This document shows, in pieces, positions 52,187-60,491 of a DNA stretch of 64,000 nucleotides. The notes below the pieces were generated by a model that saw only the letters and a list, made by a program, of their open reading frames with translations, ran no database searches and had not been told where the DNA came from. The stretch's first letter is position 1; every line of letters starts with the position of its first letter. Position numbers and translations under genes: made by a program. The stretch is from Lysobacterales bacterium (GTDB lineage: Bacteria; Pseudomonadota; Gammaproteobacteria; Xanthomonadales; SZUA-38): contig JASJDM010000018.1 in the NCBI GenBank assembly GCA_030065125.1, positions 37,075-101,074 of the forward strand, written 5' to 3'.

Positions 52187-52506
52187 TTCTCTTCTCCCGG
52201 CAATGCCTCACCCGTCAGAAACTGGTGGGCCTGATGTTCGCTGTCAGTGCAAAAGGTCTCAACCGTACCGTCGGGGCCGATCCGGGCCATCATCACCATC
52301 TGGCGGGTCCCGTTGAATTCCACCACCTTCATGCCGTCGGCGTGCTGATGGACCTGAGCACGTTCGGGACTCCGATCAAACGCCAACCGTGTCTTCTCCG
52401 ACAACTGGATCGGTTTTTCCAGCTCTGGTTTGCCCTTTTCCGCAGCACCGGCGGCGAAGATGAACAACAGGCTGACTAATGGAACAACAATGACTCTGGC
52501 ATTCAT
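52183..52506 (-). CDS. Small exported protein coupled to the PA-domain protease
   Basis: Not recognised. 107 residues: signal peptide (MNARVIVVPLVSLLFIFAAGAA), then a charged region KPELEKPIQLSEK, a conserved-looking core VVEFNGTRQMVMMARIGPDG and ETFCTDSEHQAHQFL. One cysteine remains after processing. The stop overlaps the protease start (ATGA), so they are made together and exported; a role as inhibitor, foldase or partner of the protease is plausible but unproven. Confidence 0.7.
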   Translation of the reverse strand: MNARVIVVPLVSLLFIFAAGAAEKGKPELEKPIQLSEKTRLAFDRSPERAQVHQHADGMKVVEFNGTRQMVMMARIGPDGTVETFCTDSEHQAHQFLTGEALPGEEK

Positions 52507-52556
52507 GGATAGCTCCCTTCTGGCTGGAAAGCCGTTTCAGTATAGTCCACAGCCTC

Positions 52557-53174
52557 TCATGCGCTAACGGCTGTGTTACCGCGCCACCGCTTCCGAAACA
52601 CCAGCAGGCGGTTGTTGGCCGGCATGATCCGGGGCGGCTCCGGCTGGAGCCCGGCCGCGGTGGCCACTCCGGTTACCCATTCGAGATCCTTCAGGCCGCC
52701 GCCGTGGAAGCTTCGTCGTGCCCACTGGTCCAGGGCCCGGTTGCCCGGTGAGGTGAACTGTCCTCCCTCATTGAACGGGCCGTACAGAACGAGCAACCCG
52801 TCCGAGCGAATGCGCCGGGCAGCGCCCGCCACCAGTTCCTCGGCCCGTTCGGATCCGATCACCTGCATCACGTTGGCAGAGAAAACCGCGTCGAAGGTGG
52901 CCTCCGGCCATTCCGGTGCGGCCAGGTCCAGGCAAATGGGGTCTGCCAGGTTGGGCAATTCGGATTCACTGGCCCAGGCTCGAATGCCCGGGAGGTTTTC
53001 CGCTACATCAGAGGGCTGCCAGGTCAGCCCGGGCAGGTGGTGCGCAAACAGAACGGCGTGCTGGCCGGTACCGGAACCGATCTCCAGTACGGTTTCAGCC
53101 GTGCCGAGTAGAACCTGGAGCTCGGCGAGAATAGCCTCGCCATTGCGGGCGGCCGCTTCCGAAAATGGCTTCAC
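52557..53174 (-). CDS. DUF938-family SAM-dependent methyltransferase
   Basis: 205 residues with KPFSEAAARNGEAIL at the start, motif I LEIGSGTGQHAVLFA, WQPSDV, and ANVMQVI and GPFNEGGQF, the features of DUF938 proteins. Target unknown. GTG 53174, 4 bases after the upstream lipoprotein stop, puts the family motif at the N-terminus; an ATG at 53207 overlapping the lipoprotein gene is the alternative. Confidence 0.85.
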   Translation of the reverse strand: MKPFSEAAARNGEAILAELQVLLGTAETVLEIGSGTGQHAVLFAHHLPGLTWQPSDVAENLPGIRAWASESELPNLADPICLDLAAPEWPEATFDAVFSANVMQVIGSERAEELVAGAARRIRSDGLLVLYGPFNEGGQFTSPGNRALDQWARRSFHGGGLKDLEWVTGVATAAGLQPEPPRIMPANNRLLVFRKRWRGNTAVSA

Positions 53175-53178
53175 CGGC

Positions 53179-53400
53179 CTACTGCTGCTGGTCGGGATAC
53201 TCCACACCCAGGCATTGGCGGTTGTAGTTCTCCTGCAGGGATGCCCGGATCAGCGGTCGGTCAGCAGCGTCCTCGACTTCCTCCAGCATCTTGCGGCACT
53301 GGGCCTGACGCGCGGCCTCGGCTTCCAGCAGTTCTTCCCGGGTGGGCTGGGCACAGGCGGTCAGGACCACGACCAGGCCGGTAATCAAGAGCAGTTTCAT
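53179..53400 (-). CDS. Small lipoprotein
   Basis: 73 residues: lipoprotein signal MKLLLITGLVVVLTAC (lipobox LTAC, Cys16), then a mainly helical, charged region with two more cysteines (AQCRKML, NRQCLGV). No family recognised. ATG 53400 is set by the signal peptide. It lies between the aminotransferase and DUF938 genes on the same strand. Confidence 0.7.
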   Translation of the reverse strand: MKLLLITGLVVVLTACAQPTREELLEAEAARQAQCRKMLEEVEDAADRPLIRASLQENYNRQCLGVEYPDQQQ

Positions 53401-53437
53401 AGGCACCTCCACGGGGAAAGTATAGCGGGCGGGCGGC

Positions 53438-54364
53438 TCAAAACGGCAATTTTTCCCCAAGGCTGGCGGTGCGCTGGCCGTAGGCTGCCGAGAGGCGCCG
53501 GGTGATCGGTCCGGTGGCCCCTGCACCGATGGTTCGGCCGTCCAGGTCCAGCACCGGTGACAGCTCACCCATGGTGCCAGTGGTGAACATCTCGTCAGCG
53601 GTGTAGGCCTCGGTCAGCGACAGGTTCTGCTCCCTGCAGGGAATGCCGAGTTCTCCGGCGATGTCCATCACCACCCCCCGGGTCACGCCCGGCAGGCAGG
53701 CGTCGGCGAATGGCGTCAGCAGCGCACTCGACCGCACCAGGAACACATTGGTGGCATTGGTCTCCGACAGGAAGCCGTCCAGGTCCAGCATCAGGGCGTC
53801 ATCAACTCCCGCCATGTTTGCCTGGATCTTCGCCAGGATGTTGTTGATCAGGTTGTTGTGATGGATCTTGGAGTCGATGCAGCTGGGCGTATTGCGGCGG
53901 ATGGCTGAGGTGATCAGCCTGATCCCCGCCTCGTTGTCGTACACCGGCGGTTTCCACTCGGCCAGGACAATGAGGGTACAGCCGAACACGTTGAACGCCG
54001 GGCTCATGCCCGAGGTTGTTTTTTCGCCACGGGTCAGGGTCAGGCGGATATGGGCCCCGTCACGCATGCCGTTGGCCTCGAGGGTGTCGAAAATCGCTTG
54101 TTTGATTTCCTCCCGGGTGGGGACATCAGAGAACGCCATGGCCTTGGCGGACGCGGCCATCCGGTCGAGGTGGGCATCCAGCATGAAGATCCGGCCGTCA
54201 TAGACCCGCAGGCCTTCCCACACGGCATCACCGCCCTGGACTGCGCTGTCGAATACCGATACCCGGGCCTCGCTTCGAGGCACCAGCCGTCCGCCAACAT
54301 GCACCATGATGTCGGCGTTGCGCGGATCCGGCAGCGCCTGCCGCAGATCAGGTCTGTCATTCAC
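53438..54364 (-). CDS. Class IV aminotransferase (branched-chain/D-amino acid type)
   Basis: PLP aminotransferase of 308 residues: GGRLVPRSEARVSVFD, GGDAVWEGLRVYDGRIF, the PLP lysine in SKIHHNN, and SETNATNVF and FTTGTMGELSP loops. The EGLRVY and NLI(N)NILAK features fit branched-chain or related aminotransferases; IlvE itself cannot be proven. GTG 54364 has AAAGGTGA upstream and overlaps the sulfotransferase-like stop (GTGAATGA); starts at 54388 or 54391 lack a ribosome site. Confidence 0.83.
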   Translation of the reverse strand: MNDRPDLRQALPDPRNADIMVHVGGRLVPRSEARVSVFDSAVQGGDAVWEGLRVYDGRIFMLDAHLDRMAASAKAMAFSDVPTREEIKQAIFDTLEANGMRDGAHIRLTLTRGEKTTSGMSPAFNVFGCTLIVLAEWKPPVYDNEAGIRLITSAIRRNTPSCIDSKIHHNNLINNILAKIQANMAGVDDALMLDLDGFLSETNATNVFLVRSSALLTPFADACLPGVTRGVVMDIAGELGIPCREQNLSLTEAYTADEMFTTGTMGELSPVLDLDGRTIGAGATGPITRRLSAAYGQRTASLGEKLPF

Positions 54365-55082
54365 GGGCGTCACCTTTGATGGCCGCATCAAAAAGGGTCT
54401 GGTACAGCGGCTGGCACTGTTCCAGCAGGGGCTTCAAGTGTTCCGGAAACGGCTCGGTCTTTGGCCGGTAGGTCTGGAAGCGGGTGGATTTGTGGACGTT
54501 GTGGTACCAGTGCGGCGCCCAGACGCCATCGCAGCCCTTGGGGCCGGCGGGCCATTCCAGCATGCCTTCCTCGTAATCCAGGCCCAGCTGCTGACACAGC
54601 TGGCGCATGACCGACTCCGGATGCAGCAGCAGTTCCCGGGAGTCCACCACGGGCAGTTCATTGAACCCTTGCAGCAGCCGTACCTGCTCTGCGTATCCCG
54701 TATCTGCCAGCCCCGGATTGGGTACCTGCACCTGCAGAGATGGCAGGACATCCACCGGATCGCGGGTCAGGATGACATTCACGGTACGCTCAAGAAAATG
54801 TTGATCCAATGCCAACAGGTGATGGGCCATCATCTTGCAGAACAGCACCGGCGTCTGGCAGTCTCCCAGCACCACCTCCCGCACCACCCGATCGCCGTCA
54901 CAGTCCATGGCGGCCATGACCTCGTCACCGCCTGGATGAACGGCCCCGCTCACCTGCAGGTAATGACCATACAGGGGCTCGTCCACACAGGTGGTGTCGG
55001 AACGCTGATCGAAGGCGTACATCAGCGCAGTGGACACATTACGCGGCCCCGACCACAGGCAGATTCGCTTACAATCGCTCAT
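54357..55082 (-). CDS. Sulfotransferase-family protein
   Basis: 241 residues beginning MSDCKRICLWSGPRNVSTAL, a 5'-phosphosulfate/P-loop-like opening followed by DEPLYGHYL and NVILTRDPVDVLPSL, as in a sulfotransferase-like family that is often encoded beside class IV aminotransferases. It overlaps the aminotransferase gene, so they form a two-gene unit. Whether it transfers sulfate is unknown. It is divergent from the PPTase gene (35 bp). Confidence 0.75.
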   Translation of the reverse strand: MSDCKRICLWSGPRNVSTALMYAFDQRSDTTCVDEPLYGHYLQVSGAVHPGGDEVMAAMDCDGDRVVREVVLGDCQTPVLFCKMMAHHLLALDQHFLERTVNVILTRDPVDVLPSLQVQVPNPGLADTGYAEQVRLLQGFNELPVVDSRELLLHPESVMRQLCQQLGLDYEEGMLEWPAGPKGCDGVWAPHWYHNVHKSTRFQTYRPKTEPFPEHLKPLLEQCQPLYQTLFDAAIKGDARE

Positions 55083-55117
55083 TCCGGTTGCTGTTTATTC
55101 GTCCCCTGGAAGCGCGC

Positions 55118-55885
55118 ATGATATCGAGCCAGTTCGCCGCCGCCAATCCCGAGACCCAGGTACTGGATGAATCCAGCGTTCACCTGTGGCGGCTGGTGCT
55201 TCGGGACCAGGAACCCAGCGACGTACAGGAGGTTCTCGATCCATCGGAGTGGCGGCGCCTGAGCCGGTTTCTGGACCCGGTGATGCGGGCCCGGCGCCTG
55301 GACTGCCGCTACCGCCTGCGCTGCCTGCTGAGCCACTATCTTGGCCTGCCGCCGGCCGACATCAGGCTGCGCACCGGGCCCCACGGGCGCCCCCATCTGC
55401 AGGAGAGCGCCCACGCCACGGACCTCAATTTCAATGTGTCCCACGCCGCCGACCTGGCGATGATCGCCGTAGCGCGGTGCCCGCTGCTGGGAGTGGACAT
55501 CGAGCGAATCCACGCCATCCAACGCCAGGGCCTCCTGCGCCGCTGTTTCTCCACCGACGAGCGGAAACGACTGCAGGGACGTTCCGAGGCCGATCAGCAG
55601 CGGCTGTTTTTTCGCGGCTGGACGGCCAAGGAGGCGGTATTGAAGGCAGAAGGCACGGGAGTGTTCCATAATGCCGCCGGAATCGAGTTCAGCCTGGGCG
55701 ACCCGATACGTCTGCTGCGGCTGCGCGGGGACCCTGTCGCGGACCAGCACTGGTTTTTCCATGAGTTCGTGGCGGCGCCGCTCGTCACCGGCATGCTGGC
55801 CCTGGCCGCAGGCCCCTGGCAGGTCCACCAGTTTGAACTGGAGCCGGAGGCGGCACTGGCCAGCCAGTCTCCTGCGCCGGTATAG
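55118..55885 (+). CDS. 4'-phosphopantetheinyl transferase (Sfp type)
   Basis: Transfers phosphopantetheine from CoA to carrier proteins. 255 residues with FNVSHAADLAMIAV, GVDIERI (D127, E129 metal ligands) and FFRGWTAKEAVLKAEG, the Sfp-type motifs in correct order. No PKS/NRPS genes are nearby, so the carrier is unknown. ATG 55118 has GGA at -10; the open frame extends 10 codons upstream. Confidence 0.9.
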   Translation: MISSQFAAANPETQVLDESSVHLWRLVLRDQEPSDVQEVLDPSEWRRLSRFLDPVMRARRLDCRYRLRCLLSHYLGLPPADIRLRTGPHGRPHLQESAHATDLNFNVSHAADLAMIAVARCPLLGVDIERIHAIQRQGLLRRCFSTDERKRLQGRSEADQQRLFFRGWTAKEAVLKAEGTGVFHNAAGIEFSLGDPIRLLRLRGDPVADQHWFFHEFVAAPLVTGMLALAAGPWQVHQFELEPEAALASQSPAPV

Positions 55886-55913
55886 TCGCTTCCCGGACCG
55901 GTGAGCATCACCT

Positions 55914-56372
55914 ATGGTGAAAATTGACGTTGAATCCATCGGGCAGCAGATCCAGCGCAACGCCGTTGCCCTGATCAGTCTGGCCATCGCCCTGGCCAGC
56001 CTGGGCTACAACACCTGGCGCAACGAAACCACGGAACACCAGCGCAACACCCGCCACGCGGCTTTCGAAATCGTGGAGCAGCTGGGTGAGCTGCAGGCCA
56101 ATGCGAACCAGCTCGCCTACTTTGGCGAAACCGGCAACAACAGCGCCTGGAACCAGGGCTGGGGAAACGTCCTGAGCATCCGCACCCTGGGCCAGCTGCT
56201 GAGTGGCGACGTGCCGGCCGAGACCGAATCCCTGTTCCAGGTCTGGAGCGAACAGGTGGGAAGCCTGGATGCCGAGGACAGCACCCGGCGTGATGCTGCG
56301 GACCGGGCGGTGACCGAGCAGATCAGGCGGACAAACCAGGCGGTGATTGATTTACTAAGAGGGCTGGATTAA
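55914..56372 (+). CDS. Hypothetical single-pass membrane protein
   Basis: Not recognised. 152 residues: one N-terminal helix (NAVALISLAIALASLGYNTW) after a short amphipathic start, then a helical region with coiled-coil character (TEHQRNTRHAAFEIVEQLGE) and a charged C-terminus RTNQAVIDLLRGLD. The membrane-anchored helical layout is seen in many small sensors and envelope proteins, but nothing specific can be assigned. A perfect palindrome overlaps its stop codon. Confidence 0.65.
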   Translation: MVKIDVESIGQQIQRNAVALISLAIALASLGYNTWRNETTEHQRNTRHAAFEIVEQLGELQANANQLAYFGETGNNSAWNQGWGNVLSIRTLGQLLSGDVPAETESLFQVWSEQVGSLDAEDSTRRDAADRAVTEQIRRTNQAVIDLLRGLD

Positions 56373-56422
56373 TCCAGCCGTTCCAAGTGACACCGGCGCG
56401 CAGGCGCCGGAGTCACACGGAA
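56362..56422. terminator. Palindrome over the stop codon plus long hairpin
   Basis: GGCTGGATT/AATCCAGCC (56362-56379) is a perfect 18-bp palindrome containing the TAA of the 55914 gene. It is followed by a stem of about 15 bp at 56381-56422 (GTGAC-CCGGCGC / GCGCCGG-GTCAC with small bulges, loop GCAG). No U-run; likely acts as an RNA 3'-end structure. Confidence 0.55.
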
Positions 56423-56433
56423 CTCCTAAAAAA

Positions 56434-56790
56434 CGTCATCCCGGACCCCGATCCGGGATCCATCTGAAATCCCCGAAGTCGAAAACGTTGACGCCTGCAC
56501 TGCACCGCGACGCAGCCATCGTCCGTGACACCATCGGCCATCGTGCTCGATCAACCCCCCTCCGATCAACCAAATCCGTTTGATGGAAGCCTCTACCGAC
56601 TCCAGTCTCAGATGACTCCCCGAAGTCGCCTGAGTCGACCTTGCACCCTCCACAATAGCGCAGCCATCGTCCGTGGCTCTTTCCAGGGAATGCGTGCGCG
56701 ATCGAAGCCACCGGATCAAACAGATACCTTCAATCGAAGTCTTTACAGTCCCCACTCTCAGATGGATCCCGGATCAAGTCCAGGATGACG
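56434..56790. repeat. Family A composite repeat, diverged two-unit copy
   Basis: Left end 56434-56464 reads CGTCATCCCGGACCCCGATC..., right end 56761-56790 is its inverted relative (...AGTCCAGGATGACG). Compared with the 61261 copy, the hairpin stem CCTGAA/TTCAGG has become CCCGGA/TCCGGG, two compensating base-pair changes. Two internal units share GCAGCCATCGTCCGTG and GATCAA...CCGGATCAAAC blocks with the 30065 array. It lies between convergent genes. Confidence 0.75.
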
Positions 56791-56838
56791 GGAGAGTGGA
56801 TCGAAACCCGGGGCCAAAGAGCAAAGACGAAGCCCACC

Positions 56839-56987
56839 GGCACAGGGATGCGCCAACGGCCGAAGGCCGCAAGCGAAGCAAAATCACATTTTGCGTAGCG
56901 CCTGCGCGCCTGCTGCCCGATCGGCACAGCCGGTGAGGGAATCCGGCGCTTCTCATGATCGCTTAGGATGTCCCGTCTTGCGGACGA
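56839..56987. repeat. Family B nested-hairpin repeat after ubiB
   Basis: GGCACAGGGATGCGCC at 56839, CGGCC-GAA-GGCCG, CACATTTTGCGTAGCGCC, then a diverged middle and the closing block GGATGTCCCGTCTTGCGGA ending 8 bases from the ubiB stop codon. Same order and orientation as the 38601 copies. Confidence 0.75.
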
Positions 56988-56994
56988 ACAACCC

Positions 56995-58653
56995 CTACCG
57001 CCGCAACGCCCGCCACGCCGTCCAACACGCCATCAGCGTAACCGCCCAGGTCAAAACCGGCACATCAGCCACCCGCGGTCCGGGTGCTTCCAGGGCCCAC
57101 AGCAGGCTGGCACTGATCACCAGGCCAACGGCGAACACCGCCATGACCGTGCGCCGTCCGCTGCTCTCGATCCGGTGGGCGATCTGGTCCAGGGACGGGT
57201 TGCTCAGTCGGGTTTCCATACGGCCGGTGGTTGCCTGCTTCAGGTACTCGTACACCAGGCCCGGCACCTCCGGCGTTTTTTCCATCCAGCTGGGCAGGCG
57301 CTTGCGCAGGTCCCGGGCCGCGGCATCCACGCCGTGCCGCTCGCGTATGATTTTTTCCATGATGGGCTGGGCGGTATTCCAGATGTCCAGCTCGGGGTAG
57401 ACATGCCGACCGATCCCCTCGATGTTGAGCAGGGTCTTCTGCAGCAGGATCAGTTCGGGCTGCACAATCAGCTGAAACCGACGCGCCACCTCGAACAGTT
57501 GGAACAGCACCTCGGCGAACGAAATCTCGGACAGCGAGCGGGCGAACTGGGGCTCACAGACGGCACGGATGGCCGACTCCAGGTCGTCGATCCGCACGTC
57601 GGATGGAATCCAGCCTGACTCGATATGCAGCGCCGCGACCCGGTGGTAGTCCTGCTCGAAAAAGGCCAGGAAGTTCTCCGCCAGGTAGTACAGGTGCTCC
57701 GGCGGCATGGTTCCCACGATGCCGAAGTCCATGGCAATGTAGGTGGGATCGGCCGGGTCCGAGACGTCCACCAGGATGTTGCCGGGGTGCATATCGGCGT
57801 GGAAGAAATTGTCGCGAAAGACCTGGGTATAGAAGATGGCGATGCCACGCTCGGCCAGTCGTTTGAAGTCCACGCCGGCGGCGCCCAGGGCATCGATGTC
57901 GTCGATGGGAATACCGCTGACGCGCTCCATCACCATGACGTCGCGTTTGCAGTAGTCCCAGTGGATGCGGGGGATCTTGAGCTCGTGGCTCTCTTCGAAA
58001 TTTCGCTTCAGCTGGGAGGCGTTGGCGGCTTCCCGCTGCAGGTCCAGTTCGTTGCGGATGGTCTTATCCAGCTCGGCCGCGATCTCCAGCGGGCGGATCT
58101 TGTCGGCGATGGACCAGTAGCGATCGGCCATTTCGGCAATGGTGCGAATCAGCTCCAGGTCTCGATCGATCCGCTCCTCGATGCCCGGCCGCAGCACTTT
58201 GACCACAACGTCTTCACCGCTGACCAGCCGTGCGCCATGGACTTGGGCAACGGACGCTGAAGCCAGTGGTTTGTCGTCGAACGCAGCAAAAGCCTCGGTG
58301 ACCGGAAGCCCCAGGGCCTGCTCCACCCGGGCCTTGGCCTGGTCCGAGGGAAACGGCGCGACCTGGTCACGCAACAGCGCCAGCTCGTCGGCAATGTCCG
58401 GAGGGAGCAGGTCCCGGCGGGTGGACAGCACCTGGCCCATCTTGACGAATATCGGGCCCAGGTCATCCAGCGCCAGCCGGATGCGCCGGCCCCGGGGTTC
58501 GTCCTTGACGCCTTTGCGGCCCCAGGGCGCAAAAAACCGGATCAGCCTTACGGGCCGGAACAGGTGGGTGGCCTCGAGGATGGCGTCCAGGCGGTAGCGC
58601 GCCAGCACCATACTGATGCCCAGCAGCCGGCCAAACTGCCGGAAAGGGATCAA
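56995..58653 (-). CDS. ubiB: UbiB, atypical kinase-like protein of ubiquinone synthesis
   Basis: Membrane-associated ATPase of the UbiB/ADCK family needed for ubiquinone assembly. The 552 residues match E. coli UbiB (546): KMGQVLSTRRDLLPPDI (KxGQ motif), ASASVAQVHGA (Ala-rich loop), FFHADMHPGNI and MDFGIVG, and two C-terminal membrane helices. Its ATG overlaps ubiJ (ATGA). It ends the DUF971-ubiE-ubiJ-ubiB transcript. Confidence 0.96.
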   Translation of the reverse strand: MIPFRQFGRLLGISMVLARYRLDAILEATHLFRPVRLIRFFAPWGRKGVKDEPRGRRIRLALDDLGPIFVKMGQVLSTRRDLLPPDIADELALLRDQVAPFPSDQAKARVEQALGLPVTEAFAAFDDKPLASASVAQVHGARLVSGEDVVVKVLRPGIEERIDRDLELIRTIAEMADRYWSIADKIRPLEIAAELDKTIRNELDLQREAANASQLKRNFEESHELKIPRIHWDYCKRDVMVMERVSGIPIDDIDALGAAGVDFKRLAERGIAIFYTQVFRDNFFHADMHPGNILVDVSDPADPTYIAMDFGIVGTMPPEHLYYLAENFLAFFEQDYHRVAALHIESGWIPSDVRIDDLESAIRAVCEPQFARSLSEISFAEVLFQLFEVARRFQLIVQPELILLQKTLLNIEGIGRHVYPELDIWNTAQPIMEKIIRERHGVDAAARDLRKRLPSWMEKTPEVPGLVYEYLKQATTGRMETRLSNPSLDQIAHRIESSGRRTVMAVFAVGLVISASLLWALEAPGPRVADVPVLTWAVTLMACWTAWRALRR

Positions 58654-59267
58654 GAATCCGGCTCCTGCAGCCGCTGGACGCGGGATTCCAGGTGCGCCAC
58701 GTCGTCCCGCAGGTCGTCCACGGCGTCCAGGAACTCCTCCATTTCCGGCCGGGTGACCAGCTGTCGGCTCTCTTCGCGCACGTATTCGCTGGCCGACTCA
58801 GCCAGGGATGCCCCGGCCTGTCTCAGCCAGGCCACCCCATTTCCCATCAGGCGTGCGGCCTGGAAGCCGATGACATCACCGAATACCCGGGTCATCCCTT
58901 CCTCCCAGTCCGGATCGAGGCCGGCAAACAACTCCTGGAATCGCCGGGCTGTGTCCACGTCCCCTTCGATCTTGAGCCGGCCCACGGCGGTCTCGCCGCC
59001 GCTGGCCGCCAGCGCCAGGAATCCGCCTGGCGTCGCCTTCAGGGAGGCATCGGGCTGCGCCTCGCCACCGATTGAGGCCCGCAGCCGGCCGTCGCTGACG
59101 TTCAGCAGCAGGTTGATGCCCGGACCTTCCAGTTGTACTTCCAGGGTGCGGCCTTCCAGTTCCGCCAGCCGCTCAGCCGAGGCAGGATCAAGATCCACCA
59201 GCCGGTCAAACAGCCGGTTCATCCCGGCCGTCAGCATGGTTCCCAGGGGCGACGGCGTTGCGGTCAA
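58650..59267 (-). CDS. ubiJ: UbiJ, SCP2-domain ubiquinone accessory factor
   Basis: 205 residues with an N-terminal sterol-carrier (SCP2) domain (LEVQLEGPGINLLLNVSDGRL, IEGDVDTARRF) and a C-terminal coiled coil (EFLDAVDDLRDDVAHLESRVQRLQ). UbiJ scaffolds the soluble Ubi metabolon by binding lipid intermediates. Position between ubiE and ubiB, with four-base overlaps on both sides, is the canonical gammaproteobacterial order. Confidence 0.93.
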   Translation of the reverse strand: MTATPSPLGTMLTAGMNRLFDRLVDLDPASAERLAELEGRTLEVQLEGPGINLLLNVSDGRLRASIGGEAQPDASLKATPGGFLALAASGGETAVGRLKIEGDVDTARRFQELFAGLDPDWEEGMTRVFGDVIGFQAARLMGNGVAWLRQAGASLAESASEYVREESRQLVTRPEMEEFLDAVDDLRDDVAHLESRVQRLQEPDS

Positions 59268-60013
59268 GGCCGGACTCCCTCGTGGATGGCCACCACCCCC
59301 GCCAGCAGGTTGCGCACCCGGGTCTGTACGAAGCCCGCGTCTTCCATCATCTGGCGCAGTGTTTCCTGGTTGGGATGGCGGCGGATGGATTCGGCCAGGT
59401 ACTGGTAGCTGTCGGCATCCCCGGCCACCCGGGATCCCAGCCAGGGCAGAACATTGAAGGAGTACCAGTCGTACAGCGGCTTCAGGCCGCTGACCTGCAG
59501 CTCGGAGAACTCCAGGATCAGGAAACGGCCACCCGGCTTGAGCACCCGGAAGACGCTTTCCAGCGCGCGTTGTTTGTGGGTCACGTTACGCAGGCCAAAG
59601 GCCATGGTTACGCAGTCGAAGCTGCGATCGTTGAACGGCAGCGCCTCGGCGTTGACCTGGGCAAAGCGGCTGCGCCGGATTTTGCCCATATCCAGCAGGC
59701 GATCGCGGCCGCGCTCCAGCATGGCGGCGTTGATGTCCGCCACAACCACCTGGCCCTGGTCACCCAGGCGGTCGTAGATCAGGGCGGCGATGTCGCCGGT
59801 GCCGCCCGCCAGGTCCAGCACCTGGTCTCCCGGCCGGATGCGGCTGGCGGCAGCAAAGTGCCGTTTCCACAGCCGGTGCAGGCCGCCGGACATAAGGTCG
59901 TTCATCAGGTCATAGCGATCAGCCACGGAAGTGAACACATCGCCTACCAGGTCCTGCTTCTGGTCTTCGGGTACGTCTTTGAATCCGAAGTGTGTGGTCT
60001 TTTGCTCGCTCAT
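59264..60013 (-). CDS. ubiE: UbiE, ubiquinone/menaquinone C-methyltransferase
   Basis: SAM-dependent C-methylation of 2-polyprenyl-6-methoxy-1,4-benzoquinol (and demethylmenaquinol). 249 residues: FGFKDVPEDQKQDLVGDVF, SVADRYDLMNDLMSGGLHRLWK, motif I LDLAGGTGDIA, and MAFGLRNVT near the C-terminal third. Length matches E. coli UbiE (251). It overlaps ubiJ (ATGA) and is 13 bp downstream of the DUF971 gene. Confidence 0.97.
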   Translation of the reverse strand: MSEQKTTHFGFKDVPEDQKQDLVGDVFTSVADRYDLMNDLMSGGLHRLWKRHFAAASRIRPGDQVLDLAGGTGDIAALIYDRLGDQGQVVVADINAAMLERGRDRLLDMGKIRRSRFAQVNAEALPFNDRSFDCVTMAFGLRNVTHKQRALESVFRVLKPGGRFLILEFSELQVSGLKPLYDWYSFNVLPWLGSRVAGDADSYQYLAESIRRHPNQETLRQMMEDAGFVQTRVRNLLAGVVAIHEGVRP

Positions 60014-60026
60014 GGCCTTGGGTTAA

Positions 60027-60386
60027 TCAGGGATCGCGACTGGCGCCGGCGGCCTCCAGCCTGTCCAGATAGGTCTGCCAGTTGCTGGCCTGATCGCGCC
60101 CCAGTTCGTAAAGGACTTTCCAGGAGTAGATGCCGGTGTCATGCCCGTCACTGAAATGGAGGCTGACCGCGTAGTTTCCAACCGGAACGATGCTGGTAAT
60201 GTTGACCTCACGCTTGCCGGTCTGCAGCACTTCCTGGCCCGGGCCGTGGCCCTGGACCTCGGCCGAGGGCGAGTTGACCCGCAGGTACTCACACGGCAGT
60301 TCGAAGCGTTCGCCGGTTTCAAAAGTGACTTCCAGGTAACGCGACGCCTGGTGCAGACGGATATCGGTGGGACGTGGCTGGCTCAT
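60027..60386 (-). CDS. DUF971 domain protein (gamma-butyrobetaine hydroxylase N-terminal-like)
   Basis: 119 residues: RLHQASRYLEVTFETGERFELPCEYLRV, then IVPVGNYAVSLHFSDGHDTGIYSW and YLDRLEAAG. This is the stand-alone DUF971 domain, which appears as the N-terminal domain of gamma-butyrobetaine hydroxylase and next to iron-sulfur genes; its role here is unknown. ATG 60386 is chosen on the family start MSQPRPTDIRLH; the open frame continues far upstream without coding signs. Confidence 0.88.
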   Translation of the reverse strand: MSQPRPTDIRLHQASRYLEVTFETGERFELPCEYLRVNSPSAEVQGHGPGQEVLQTGKREVNITSIVPVGNYAVSLHFSDGHDTGIYSWKVLYELGRDQASNWQTYLDRLEAAGASRDP

Positions 60387-60491
60387 GGCGCACAGGATAG
60401 AGGGATCGGACAGACGGCACCACCACCGGATGACACCGTCCAGGTTTTGATTCATGATCGCGGCTTGAACCGACCAAACGAGGGGTGTTGC

